Shown here: in pieces, positions 11,324 to 23,108 of the stretch
How positions within the stretch are numbered: the first letter of the stretch is position 1
Layout: each line of letters opens with the position of its first letter
Origin: Strobilurus pachycystidiatus
Taxonomy: Eukaryota; Basidiomycota; Agaricomycetes; Agaricales; Physalacriaceae
Reading direction: 5' to 3'
NCBI GenBank assembly: GCA_019915135.1
Contig: JAHLMK010000006.1
Span: forward strand, 1,736,001-1,800,000
Length of the DNA: 64,000 nucleotides
Translations under genes and position numbers: made by a program
The notes under the pieces: generated by a model
The model's input: only the letters and a program-made list of their open reading frames with translations
Told to the model about the DNA's origin: nothing
The model's database searches: none

Positions 11324-13938
11324 ATGTCCAGCTCCCAGGAGCCTGCACCGGCCAACGGCGATTCGCCTGGAAGATACCCGACGGAGGCCATTTCTCGCAA
11401 CTCGAGAGCCGCCTCTACTACAGAACCAACTGCGCCCGCAGAGCCCCATCCCACAGAGACGCCTACCGTGCTCCCTAGTCAGAGTGCCACCAATCAGCAC
11501 CCGAAGCATCTCTTGGGGCTGAACCAGGCAGCTTCTCGGGCTCCGCAAGGCGCTCCCCCAATCTTCGACGATGACTACGAGAAATGGCTCCCCGAGGACG
11601 AGTACTGCGAAGAGACAGCGCCTAATGCCAGGGTTTGGCGCGTGTACGTCCAAGAGGCAGCCGAGTTTGACCGCATGATGGTCGGAGAGTCTCGCGATGG
11701 ACTCGACGTGATGCTCGTCTTTGTGAGTAGCAGTTGTCTTTGCGAATAGCACTACTCATGCTGTTGCAGGCCGGGCTTTTCTCGGCCGTCGTAACCTCCT
11801 TCCTTGTCCAAGTGTCGCAGAACCTCCGAGCAGACTTCACTGAGATGTCTGCCCTCCTCCTCTATGACATCGTCTTGGTTCAATTGGCTATGACCGACGG
11901 TGCCAATGTCATGAACATCACGTCGCCTTCTGTTAACCCAACTGCACACTTCCAACCCACTGCGATCGACGTGTGGGTCAACGGCCTCTGGGTTGTCAGT
12001 CTCGCCGCAAGTCTCATCGTCGCTCTTGCAGCGGTCCTCGTCAAGCAATGGCTTCACCACTACATGTCGCTACCCTCTGGTACCCCCGGGCTTCGCAGCC
12101 ATATACGCCAATTTCGCTACATGGGCTTTGAGCGCTGGCGCGTTCGCGCTGTTATCGGGATGCTTCCCATTGTCATGCACGTCTCGCTGACGCTATTCTT
12201 CTCTGGCCTCATACTCTTCTATATCCCCCTCCACCCTTCGTTAGCGTGGACGATTGCGATTCTTACAATCGTCTGTATCCTCTATCTTGTCAGCAATATC
12301 ATGCCCATCCTTTCACCCCAATGCCCTTATTGCACACCCTTGACGGATTTTCTGTATCAAGGCTTCCAACTATCCCTTGTCGCGCATCGCTACCTCAGAA
12401 ATCAGTTCATTTCCTTTTGGCAATGTGTCCGGATGGTGCCCGCTCGATGTACCCCTACTTGCGTCACACCTGCTGGAGACTTCATATCGCTTGCTAAAAC
12501 GGAGATCGAGGTGGTTACCCGTGAATATGACGAGGTGTCTGTGAATGCACTGCGCTGTCTTTTCGAAATGTCGTCAAACTCTAGCGTGCAGAGCGTTGTA
12601 TCGCAGGCAATCGGCGGGCTTCCACCCAACGTGGAACAGTATGCTATAAGGACATTGGGGGGTACCAGTGGCCTTGCTCAGCGAAGACTGGAACTTTTGT
12701 ATGATGCAACAAAGGACAACGGGAGGGGGCGGGAGCCGCTTCTAGAGCGATTGTATCGCTCCCGCATTTTCCTCCCAGGACCAGACAACAACCACTGGCC
12801 GCCTGGCCGTACTGTGGTCCTCAAGAAGGAGAATTTGAGTTACAGTGCTATTGTATGTCTTGCTAAAAGTCACTTTGGCTACATTTCCACACCAATAATC
12901 CTCCACTGCTTCATGAGATCAGACTTGGAACTACACCCCCTTATCTGGAGAGACCTGTTTGACCTTGCCAACAGCAAGCAGTTTGCTATCTTTCGAGAGG
13001 CGCAGGCCGCACGCTCAGAAGATATACCATCTTTTGTCCAGATTCTCCGAGCGCTGCTTCCGGGCTGCTTTGCTACATCCAAGAGGTCGAACACAAACAC
13101 CTCGAAAATCTGGCAGGCATTGCCAATTGTCAGCAATCCTCGCGTCACAGATGCAATTTTGGCTACCCCACTCTTGGCTCCATTCGATATCGACCCGTCA
13201 AAGTTGATGCCCGCCGAACATCGCTTTCTTATATCTGTTGGCGATTTCGCGCTTCATCATATTGGCTTGATTAACAACAAAGAGTCATCAAGTCCCTGCG
13301 ACCCAGATCTCGAGACGGTGATGTTTGATCTCTTGAAGGATATTTTTGATCTATTTCGTCAGCACGCAAACATACTGGCAGCGGTGATATCAAAGGGCCC
13401 CCCCACTCAAGACGTTCACGAGAGGAAACTTCACTCTCTCCAGTACTCCTTCCAGACTTTCCTCGAAAGAACCCATGTACTTGAGAGGACCAAGCCACAT
13501 ACAGGGGATGAAACCCACAATAGGCACAGAAAGCTTCGCCATGCCTTGCTACCCAAAGTACTTCAGGCCTATGACGCATCACTTCAAATAAGGGATATAC
13601 CACCACTGGTACTACCTCTGCATCACATACTGCAGAAACCCGCTGAGGTGGTCCATGAACTGGACACGTCACAACTGGAGGCGGGGTGTTCGCAAATTCT
13701 AATGACTACGGTTAACCTCATGACAACCGTGATTATACCCCTCATACGCTCCGAAATCGGAGACCCGTCCGACGGTATGATCTTAAAGTTAGAGGCATAC
13801 CAAATCTTTGTGGATGACAACTGGCTGAAGGCACTGTTGGAAGGATGGGTTGCTTGCTATGATCTGACCATTACACAGACTTTGCTCGTATCACCCAGAT
13901 TGGGCCAAATGTTGCAGGACGATGCACGCTGTTCTTGA
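11324..13938 (+). CDS. DUF6535 membrane protein, copy 1, C-terminus disrupted
   Basis: Spliced as 11324..11722, 11770..13938, 855 aa. After a Pro/Thr-rich start comes the DUF6535 signature: DDYEKWLPEDEY, WRVYVQEAAEFDRMM, GLDVMLVF and AGLFSAVVTSFLVQ. About four membrane helices follow, including AASLIVALAAVLVKQW and IVMHVSLTLFFSGLILFYI. A long soluble helical part makes up the rest. DUF6535 proteins are multi-copy in Agaricomycetes and have no known function. Compared with copy 2, roughly 180 bp is missing after GWVACY and the frame shifts. The conserved last 75 residues are replaced by a short unrelated end and survive out of frame at 13,922-14,137. The membrane domain is intact, so a shortened protein could still be made. 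Confidence 0.75.
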
Positions 13939-14137
13939 CTGGCACAAGAACCCCGATTCCGAAAACTCCACGTTCCCGCTGTACAACTTCTTCGACGGTC
14001 GGAAGTTCGAGCTGGCCAACGAGACGGTCGACTTGGATGAGAACTTGAGGGGAATCTTCAGACGAGAAGACGTTGGCCAGGCTCTTGAGGAGGGTCTGGA
14101 TATACTAGAGAAGTTGCAGTCCGAGAGCCCAACCTAA
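13922..14137 (+). pseudogene. Detached DUF6535 C-terminus of copy 1
   Basis: This stretch encodes the same end as copy 2, including FFDGRKFELANETVDLDEN and GQALEEGLDILEKLQSE, but in a frame one step away from the upstream gene. It marks the frameshift caused by the deletion near 13,860-13,880. Confidence 0.85.
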
Positions 14138-14195
14138 CGCCACTAGTACAAACGAGGCTCGTTGTACTTACGCTCTTACTTACATGCAGTAGGAT

Positions 14196-15660
14196 ACGCA
14201 TATGATCGACGTGAACAGCCAACCACTGGGAACGTCGTCACGCGGCAACTGTGGCATGCATCTACATATCAAGTTGAAGTCTGTTTGTGGATGATCGTAC
14301 GTGGGGGATGTTCAGGTCTTCGGGACAGATGAGAGCGTACTGTGCGTTGCAGTCGTTCATCAAAACCTGGTATACTGCTCTTGCTGGCGAACCCATAAGG
14401 TTCTATCAGCTTTCTTGGCGCGGCGACAAAGCCTAATAACATTCCGTAGTGGCGCCACGATAGCCACGCCGACAAACGACGCCTGACCAACGCCCCAAAT
14501 GACAACCGCATTAATTAGAAGGTGTTAGGCGTTCACCATAAGAAATGCGCCAGTTCGGCCATGCTCGACTCGCGTTCGCTTCACAATCTCCGACTGTGCA
14601 TGTTGCTTGACGAAAGCTCACATCATGTTCACCCTCGTTCGTGTCCGTCCTTCGACGTGGGTCAGACGAGTCAGGAATGTCTGCAACCAAGAGCTCACTG
14701 TTATGACAAGTACCATCCACCTGTGCGGATGGGAACGAGATCACACGCCGAAGTTTGATGAGACAAGAGTTTTACTACAACAGGCAACGAGGTCAAGGTT
14801 GTAGATTGCGATCGCAGTTTGGACGATCCTCTCCGTCAATACTGCTCGCAATGTCCCATACCACCTCTTCCAGGAACATCTCCTACCCCGGCTGCAGGAG
14901 GCAGTTACGGTATGCGATTCCGCGCCTGAAGCAGGCAAAACTGTAATGCAAAAGTACCCATCATCCAGTCATGCGAATGGGGGCAATATTCGCTCACCAA
15001 AGGTTACGCCTAGAACACTGAATGGTAAGCGCGTTATTGTCGAAAGTAAGACAGGAAGCGGAGGTTGGGAATCGAAATCTGGACATGCTAACCCTGGCGT
15101 GTCACGTCGCAAAGTGGAAGACCCCAAATGTCAACTGCACTACGACATTAGGCGACATCGAGAGGATTATGTGGGAATCAGAAAGCTTGACCGTCGACGT
15201 GTTCAAGTCGCGTTGGCCGCATAATCTTCGAATGCATGGCCAATGTCGCGACATGTCGCCAACTTCCATCGTGTCCATCCACGTAAAAAGACTGTCCAGC
15301 GAAAAACATCCGACGATACCTACACGCATCTTCAACGAGGCACTGGCCATCGTCCTGGAAGCGATATAACGTTAGCACGGAGATACCGGGACTGACAGTG
15401 TATGGGCAAAACGCGACAGACACGTTGAATTGCCTAAAGATGGAGAGATGAACCGGTTTGCGAGAAGGGACCTGGGATAAAGGAAGCAGATCTTTGAGAG
15501 CAAAAGTGAAGTAGGGTAACAGTATATGCCGCTTTGAGGGTTCTTAGTGCACGCGGATTCCGAGTCGAAAAGGAGTGGTATAAAGTAGCAGCTCCGGCAG
15601 GCCATTAGTTTTGTGATACAACAAGGGTACGTAGCCGGCACCCTATTTCCCCGACAAAGA
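14196..15660. other. No gene recognised
   Basis: Several 60-115 codon frames exist, the longest at 15,022-15,369 (+), but none has a known motif, a consistent splice partner or a paralog in the window. It may hold remains of an older gene. Confidence 0.4.
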
Positions 15661-15667
15661 GACGACA

Positions 15668-16120
15668 TCACTTGGAGAATGCGCGGATGACTTTTGCCGA
15701 GATGTGGAGGAAGAAAATGGAGGCGATGAAGGCGAGGGAGAGGACGAGGACGATGAAGGGGTCGCTGGTTGGGGTCAGTACCGGGATAAACAAAGGAAGA
15801 TGGCTGCTCACACTTTGAGGCCGGGCGAATCGTCGGTGTACAACTTTAGCATCGTGTTCGACGAGCCGCCAGCGCCTGCTGCGCGACTCGAATTCGGCCG
15901 TGACACCGTGTTGTTTGCTGCTCGTCGCCTGTGCGGGCCGTTCAGTATTATATTTTGCATGAAGGGCTCTCTGCACGGACCGAATTTGAGCACCGGGAGG
16001 CCTGCTTACGCCGGACGGGGAAGTGGGTCTCGCGACGGCGGGCTTGCCATTGGGGGTGTCAGAGTCGGACTAGAATTTTGTTAGACGAGCAAGAGAAGTA
16101 GTCAACAAAAAGGGTACCAT
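15668..16120 (-). CDS. SEC61B: Sec61 translocon beta subunit
   Basis: Spliced as complement(15668..15764, 15812..15928, 15981..16069, 16118..16120), 101 aa. The protein starts MSDSDTPNGKPAV, has an AQIRRRAANNTVSRP basic stretch, an Ala/Gly-rich linker and LKLYTDDSPGLKV. One C-terminal membrane helix (DPFIVLVLSLAFIASIFFL) and a short HISAKVIRAF tail end it. This is the standard layout of the tail-anchored beta subunit of the ER Sec61 channel, and the length is normal. The start codon forms a coding exon by itself: ATG at 16120-16118 is followed at once by an intron donor, and the next exon begins TCC GAC. An ATG inside exon 2 gives a different frame without the family N-terminus. Confidence 0.93.
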
Positions 16121-16243
16121 TGCAACAAGATAATAAGACTCTGGTGAAGGACGAAAAGAAGGGTGATGGCAGGAGCGAAGCGAATGCGGGCAAGGCACCA
16201 ATTTGGATTTTTTGGCACGTGGCATGACACGTATGTTTCCTCT

Positions 16244-16294
16244 CACCGGAGGCACGCACCAAGTGAGGTAGGCCTGTGTCACTTACGGTGACGC
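16244..16294 (-). repeat. 51-bp repeat upstream of SEC61B (inverted copy)
   Basis: The complement of this segment matches 17,502-17,552 at about 45 of 51 positions. It lies 125-175 bp upstream of the SEC61B start codon, so it may contain promoter elements. It begins GCGTCACCGTAAGTGAC. Confidence 0.7.
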
Positions 16295-16299
16295 ACATC

Positions 16300-17501
16300 A
16301 ACCTTTGCTTTTGATTTCTTTGTCCACTGTGGACCTCGGGCCGAAAGTAGCCATCCCTGCATGAAACGAACCAGTTTGTATTATTCAAACAAGGTACTGT
16401 ATCTGAGTAGACCATGGAAATAATACAGAATGATGTTCAATTTGACAATTCGAGTGTAATGGTGACCTAGGTAGTAGGGTATAAGCGCAGTGGCGCAGGT
16501 TTTGGCGGGTTGCGGGTACGAGTACAGGTGCGAATGAGGTTGATGAGCCTGCGACCAAACCCGCATACCGACAGCGACCACTGGTGTACAGAGGCGTGCA
16601 AATCATTACACAGGAAGTAAATATTTTAGCGATCAAAGTATCAATTGATGATGTATGAAAGGCAAGACAGTTCTGGCGCATACCTTGCTCTATGAAGTGT
16701 GTCCTGCTCATGACCCTCAAGCGATGCATATCTCATGGTTGTTACCGTTACCCATGGATGTACCCGCGCGCGTTGTCGTTATTGTTGAATAGCTCACTAT
16801 GAAGAAAACACGCACCGGAGTCAGTACCCTTATCTACTGCGTGGTCTTTGCAGGCAGGGGGTCGAGATGACGGCGGGAAATGGTGGGGGTGAATGGGGCA
16901 GTGGGGTGGTGTGCAACTGCAGTGGCAGTGGTAGGGCTGGGTGTGGGGAAGAAGAAGTAGACCAGAGATGTGTGGGTGCCTTGCTGGAGGGCTTGCCCCG
17001 TTCAGAGATCTAGATCTACGCAATAATAAACGTAGAAACGGATGCACCAATCCAAATCTAACATATCCAACGGAGAGAGTGAGAGAAGACGCGCCTGTAT
17101 GGGCGCCTGTTTCGACGGCGCGCCCCGCTCGTCCTAACGGCCCCTACCCATGTCCCATCCATCGGCAGAGTGGTAGCGTCGCCGTCTGCGTCAGTCAGAG
17201 GAACCATCCCTGTCGTTCTTGTTGTCCAGCATGCCCAAGACCGGCTTGGGCTGCTTGCCACATTGGTGGGGCTTACGTAGTATGATCAATTTACTTGCTG
17301 TGGTAAACCACTCGAGCGACGCTGCATCGAGCGCTCGACAGCGGTGGCAGAAGAGTAATGACACTACGACTTGGTCGTGGTCGAAGGCTACACAGATTGA
17401 CTGCCGTTCGGCATAAATGAACTGACTCGCCTAGCAATCAGCCTGGCAGGCCGGACCGCCATATCCGAGCACAAAGGAAAAATCTAACCAAAAGCTGGAC
17501 T
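16300..17501. other. No gene recognised
   Basis: Open frames on the minus strand (16,385-16,729 and 16,748-17,050) have low-complexity composition and no motif. The segment lies between the two arms of the 51-bp inverted repeat. Confidence 0.4.
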
Positions 17502-17552
17502 GCGTCACCGTAAGTGACGCAGGCTGTCCTCACCTGGTGCGTGCCTGCGGTG
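17502..17552 (+). repeat. 51-bp repeat, second copy, with a palindromic head
   Basis: The copy opens with GCGTCACCGTAAGTGACGC, a near-perfect palindrome with 7-bp arms (GCGTCAC/GTGACGC), which the SEC61B-side copy keeps except for one base. No gene is evident directly downstream. Confidence 0.7.
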
Positions 17553-18738
17553 TCTCCTCCACGACCACAAATCTCGAATATATTCGGTTGCTTCCCATGC
17601 GCGTGGAAAACCCACGAATAATGCTTTATACGCGCTTTTATTTACCTAGAGAAAGTCCTACGTTTCCGATGACCGGTATGCATTCCCTTGGTGTGTTTTC
17701 TTACGACTTACGACAGACAGTTTCAAATCTTCTCAAAGCTGTTTTGTAACCGACGGCCTTGAATGTCTCTTCTGCGGTCAATGTACGGCACAGCGGAAGA
17801 AAACCTCGTTGTGTCATTTTCTCTCAGATTTTTCTATCGATCAAGTTACATTGCAACGTCGACTAACGCAAGAGTACGAGTCGGATCGCGATACCTCTGG
17901 ATTATAATAGATGTCGAAAATCCCAATGAGCCCAGGCCGCAACCAGCTTCTTCGCCGAGAGCCCCATTAAGCAGGGTCAACGACCCCGGTGCGCAACTCA
18001 TTTCCGAGTGGGCGCGTGTTGGCTGGTCTGCGCGATTGAATCGTTCTGGCATTGCGGCGAGAGCATGTCAATGGTTCAGCCTGAGCGCAGAATATCGACT
18101 CGCCAGTAGCTCTCAAGTATCGCCTTTGGTTGAATGGTCACTCCAGTCTAGCGTCGTAAGTCTACTAGTACCCATGGTAATTATCCTTTCTGATTGTCAT
18201 TCAGAGGCAGGATCGGCGACGGTGGGGGACAGATTCCGAAGGCGCCTGACGGGTAACACATGCCGATGTCGAGGCCTTGGGTACCTCCGATTGGTTCGAT
18301 ATGTGAAGAGTGAGGCAAGCCATTTTCGCTTCGCCTCAAGACCACATACCTCTCGGATAAGGTCCCCTGCTCTTCGGAACAGCATATCGAGCTATGGCTT
18401 GGATCGTGTGCAGGCGGAAAGCAAACCGATGTTTCCGATGTTACACAACCTGATTCCCACCTATCTGCGATGGGGAACCAGTTCGATCCGGCGGTTCGAC
18501 TCGTGACATATCCAGCCGTCCGTCGAGCAAGCGGCCTCATGGTTCTCCATATAACGTTCAAGCTTGATATCTGTGCGATGTCCCTTCCATTGGACACTTC
18601 CCCTTCCCCGTGTGTTCACCCTCCGCACGTGTTCAGGCTTGATTTCATTATCCTTTATCCTTGCCTTATTCCTTCAAAAGGACACCTATCTCTGCTCAGG
18701 TCCGAGCCTTGCCCCGGCCTCCCCTCCCCCCACCATTC
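17553..18738. other. Upstream region of RING paralog 2
   Basis: A 247-codon open frame (17,763-18,506) lacks a recognisable domain, and a 138-codon frame overlaps it on the other strand. I see no supported gene. The last 150 bp are pyrimidine-rich, as expected of a 5' leader. Confidence 0.4.
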
Positions 18739-21053
18739 ATGCCATTCCTTCTTGGTTCCGGTTCCCAATGCGATGTCTGTCTAGATGCCTTCGGCTCTGA
18801 GGATCGAGCGCCCTGTTCGATCGAGTGCGGGCACATCTTCTGTCTAAAGTGCGTATCCATCACCGCTACCCGACGTGACGATTCGGTGGCACATACCGCG
18901 GATACTGATTATCTTCTTTCATAGGTGTCTCAATTCCTTGACGCGTTCCAAGTGTCCTTTGTGCCGACAACGCTTCGACTTTCGGTCTCTTGTGAGACTG
19001 CACATCGATAGTGACGAGACTCGTTCACCGTCCCACGCTCCAGAGCCGGCTGTGGAAACTGGTGACGCCCTCGAAGCGAGGAGATTTCAGGAGCGGATAG
19101 CAGCGGCGGCCAATGAGGGTACGACAGAGCAAGGTGTTCGTCAATTGATTGATGAGTGTAAGGCCTTTCTCAGCCAGCAACCGCGTAACAACGTGCGTCT
19201 CCATATCTCTTCTTTCCTGGTTGTTGCTCATATCTTGGTAGTTTTCTGATCTTCGTGTCAGTCTTCGGATGATCAAGTACGTGTACGACATCAAGACCGA
19301 ACTACTGGGATATCGTCAGGAAGTCAAGCGGGTTACCCACGACGCCAAGGAGGAGAAGGCGAATCTCCAGGAAATGATCAAGAACCTGGAGGAAGACATG
19401 AAGCGAGACAGAGAGAATTGGCAGGCGTTAGAGAGCAACTTGCGCGACTATTGCAGTAAGGCGCAAGGTGCATACTTTGGTGTTGCTGAGTGAGTCCACT
19501 TGTCTGACTTTGTCTTCGTCGCGCTAATGTCATTTAAGATTAGTGAGTCAAACAGTCTAGCTGCGCTAGACGACTCTTATCTTTGACTCTAGTATCTCAA
19601 GGCGGAGAACGAACGCACCCTATTGCGCGACACCCTTCGACAACTGGGATATTCAAGCCCTTTGACTCGCTCCGAGGATTCCATGCAGTCAGCCGAGCAG
19701 GTCTCTCAGGCTGTTCCCGATACTCCTCTACCATTGAAAAGCGAGATGTTCTCTCCCATACCCGACCTATCTGACGCTGAGCTACCCGGCACAGTGTCAC
19801 TATCCAGCATCTCATTACGTCCCGAAGGCGAAGCTGGACCCGAGAAGTCCATCGGCACCATCCCACCCCTCGCTCGTTGCGGTATGGTCGGATGTCCCTT
19901 CTCATGTCGTTGCCAGTCCATCGGTCTGTTTGACGATCCAACCCATCTTCTCTCCTCCGTCACCCATGTCGCCTCGCATGCCACTGGCGGGTACTACAAC
20001 ACGCCCTCTTCTGCCCAGACCATCCATGCAGACCTCTTCGCTGAGGCACCTCTGCAACCGGGTCTGGGTGCACCCGTATCCGCCGGTCGCAGTGCTTTAT
20101 CGCTTACGGCCCCCAGCTTGGATCTGCAGCGCGATCTCTACTCCCAGCCTTTTTCAAGTTCTAGAGTTCCCACTCGTGCCGCTACTCCCGTCGAAGGTGA
20201 GGCGGACGCCTCGTTCCGTCCTGGCTCTTCGGCCACCACGACGCCAAGGATGATTCCAGTTCCGCCCGGCCGCCAGCCATCCTACCAAGCTGTGCATGGC
20301 CACGGCCACAGTCGTGTGCACGACCTGTCTGCAGAGTCAAATCGTTCATCCTCCTCCCTGCCGAATATCCCCGTATCTGGATCCCATTTCCCCGCGACGT
20401 TATCCGTAAAACAGGCTGATACAGACCCGTCTTCCCAGTCTCGGTCTGGGTCTCCCCATCGTTCATCGCGTGCTGCTCGCGCAGACTTCTCGATGACATC
20501 GATGAAGGATCCAGACAATCGACTTTCCACGGGTTCGCAGCCTCGCCACAGTGCTACTTCTAGTGCCAGTGATGCCGCGAAGGCATTGGAGAAGCAGCAC
20601 AGGGAACGTGAACGCTCTCAACTCCGAGAGAAGGCTGGCGATGGAGTAGCTCCTTCCGAGAGCAGCTCACGTGGGCGTAGGACGAAGGACAGGGAGAGTC
20701 CTAAATCCCTCGAGTCTCCAGTCCTCGACAGCTCCAGGGACAGGAGCAGAAGCATTCTACGCGACGAGGCGGCCACGACTTCAAGTCGTCCACGCAATCG
20801 GCCCTCGCGGTCTGAGCCTATTCCGACTTCGAAATCGTCGTCCTATGCGTCACCGTCTACCTCAGGGCCAGGGAGAGTACCAACCAGTATATACGCCCCA
20901 GCTACGCCAGTCACTACCCCCTCATGGACATATGCTCAGGCTCAGTCGCAGTCGCAGTCCCAACACATGTATTCTTCGTCGTCGTCGATCGGCAGCAGCA
21001 AAGGCAAGATGATAGCTTCTTCGTTGAAGCCGGCTACTGCCACCTATGCTTGA
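18739..21053 (+). CDS. RING-finger/coiled-coil protein with long Ser-rich tail (RING paralog 2)
   Basis: Spliced as 18739..18848, 18925..19192, 19278..19489, 19539..19542, 19593..21053, 684 aa. The C3HC4 RING is at residues 11-50 (CDVC, ECGHIFC, KC, CPLC). A helical segment follows, then a coiled coil (roughly 130-220), then about 460 residues rich in Ser, Pro and Arg with many SP and RS pairs. Exon 4 is only 4 nt (ATTA) and is needed to link VAE to the coil part YLKAENERTLLRD in frame. The acceptor at 19277 (CAAG) was chosen because it is the only one that joins the two helical parts in phase. The phase-2 intron before the sixth Cys is shared with the other RING paralogs. It is probably an E3 ubiquitin ligase; partner and substrate are unknown. 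Confidence 0.8.
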
Positions 21054-21421
21054 CCGGCGCGTTTAATCAGCCCTTATGGACCTCCCTCTTCTATGTATCA
21101 CACCTTCTGCAGATGTACATTTGATTCGTCTATGTTTATTAGCTCTCACAGATGGGCGTGTTCGTTCTGTATCTAAGTGTATGTTCTAGGTTTCAATTTG
21201 TACATACCGATTTGTACTACGTGTTTACTCGTCTGTGCTTTTACTGTAATATCTAGTTGTAGTATTCACTCGTATTCCTCAAAGTCCAGGTGCTCATGCC
21301 TATATCCGCATATCCATTTAGATTTTGACCTTTCCTTCTGGGGCTCTAATAAGTTGCTATCGGATTGTGACGATCATGCTCGATTGGAGCAACAATAGCA
21401 GACGGCCGGATCTTCACTTCA

Positions 21422-21840
21422 TTGCGTAGACGTGGCGTAAGCTCTGACGCGAACGCGTTGGCACATAGGCTCGGATTGAGTTGGAAAAGAATGCTGAGCA
21501 CGCGGAACGGATTTGGCTCGGGAGAACAAACATTCTATCACAGCACAAGACGCTGGCGACAGGAACGGCAGGGAAGTCGGAGATCTCCCTTCACCGATCG
21601 CTCTTCCGCGGATGTGAAATACGCGTTTATCTCAAGTTGATCTTGAAGTTCCTGAATGGTCGTCGGTATACTACGTTCTGATGCGACTCTGTAGTACTAC
21701 TGTAGGCGTCTGTTGACAGAAAGACATGGAACTGAAGGGCGAGAAGCTTGAGCTTCAGCTAGATAAACTTCGGCAGGACCGAAAAGTCTCCGTTGAACTT
21801 GGAAGTATCCTAAACATGCGTAGATAGCGCCACAAAACCG
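21422..21840 (+). pseudogene. Possible decayed coiled-coil gene remnant
   Basis: Near 21,480 one frame reads ELEKNAEHAERIWL, and at 21,726 another reads MELKGEKLELQLDKLRQDRK, both heptad-like and similar in style to the coils of the neighbouring RING genes. Stops and frame changes separate them, and no RING is present. It may be the ruin of a RING paralog, but the evidence is thin. Confidence 0.3.
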
Positions 21841-23108
21841 GCGCGGTTCTGCAAAACGCGTCAAGTCACAGGAGCATCTGCCTTTGGAAGTGACGAACTT
21901 TTCAGTACGCTCATATGACGCTTCCAGCGCGTCTCAAGCTGGCATGAGTTGATTACAATTTACTACGGGCCACTGTGTCAGCCCTTGTCGGTCATTTGCG
22001 CTGCCAGTGGTGAATTACGATCTGGAAGACAATCGATTTCCTTCTGATATGCAATGGACAAGCAAGAAATGAAGAAGAGCCGCGTCCCAGGCCCAATTTC
22101 TACATGTCGTCTGAATGTTCAGGGACATGCTGTTACTGTTGCTGTAGTCTGTGTCTCAATGTACGATCGCGAGTAAGTTAACTTAGTGAACAGTACCAGG
22201 CACGTTAGATTATCAACGATCGTTTACTGGTGGTAGCGTTGATATCGAAAGGCTAAGTAACCCACATAGGAGAATGCTGGCCATCAAAGTGGGGACAGAC
22301 TCAAGGCGTGCACCCCAAAGAGAGAGGCGGCATCCTATGTTTTCAAGTTCCTTGCGGTGTGGCCCCGTCTGATTGAACTTTGTCCAAGCTGCGTCGCACT
22401 CGGTATCTGTCAAACCATGGGCGCTAAGTTGTGCGAGCAATACGGTGCAACGTGGCTCTGCGGGCAATGATTTAGTGCATGCTGGAAGAGAATAAGTACT
22501 TACATGGTCACGAAAATGGATGGAAAAGAGAGTGTACCTGTAATAATATGCTGCAGTCTATCCACGAAGATCTCGTTCCCACCACAGAATCGAGATCCGT
22601 CAACGAATCTTCAAGCCTCCGACGATATGACACTGCTTACAGAGGAATGTCTGATGAAATTTTGAAAGGATTGGGGAGGGAGCTTTTTGGCGAGTCGGGA
22701 ATCGTAACTCGATTGTTTGTATGCGCGACATGAGCGTCGCAGAGGGATCTAGGCGAACTCTATCCATCCACTGGCGATTTATGTTCAGGCTCTGATTGTA
22801 ACACTCAGTAACAGAAAGAGGACTAGGAGCGACGATCTGCCGAAGCAGCCGAAGAATTGACTGGCCGCCGGCACCGTACCGACGCTGCCGTGTCCTTTGC
22901 TCTTCCGTGATCATCATCTCCAGAATCCTTACTGAACAGCTAATTCCTTCATCGGCAGCTGGATGCCGCTCCTCCATTCGAGCTGTCAGACGGCGGCGTC
23001 CTTTTTACTTATGGAGGTGCTGACTCAGGCCGTCATATCACGTTCCGATTACAGCTTGCTCGGCCGTAATGCGAGGCACGACCAGCTCTCTAAACACCTC
23101 TCTCAATC
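21841..23108. other. No gene recognised
   Basis: Open frames at 22,213-22,467 (-), 22,479-22,733 (+) and 22,600-22,977 (-) have no motifs. The last few hundred bases are the 5' region of RING paralog 3. Confidence 0.4.

Larger units (their letters stand above)
10395..14195 (+). repeat. Inverted duplication, arm 1 (acyltransferase tail plus DUF6535)
   Basis: About 3.8 kb repeats in inverted orientation at 32,445-36,240. Order within the arm is acyltransferase last exon, spacer, DUF6535 gene and its 3' flank. The spacer is also shared: the stretch around 10,930-11,230 matches the complement of 35,560-35,770. The arms are about 18 kb apart. This arm carries the degraded versions of both genes, so it looks like the derived copy. 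Confidence 0.85.

Noticed and set aside
15022..15369. 115-codon plus-strand open frame
   Set aside because: No recognised family, no start context and no splice partners, so I kept it only as part of a gene-free stretch.
17763..18506. 247-codon plus-strand open frame
   Set aside because: No domain, no hydrophobic pattern, an overlapping open frame on the other strand, and no paralog; chance openness is more likely.
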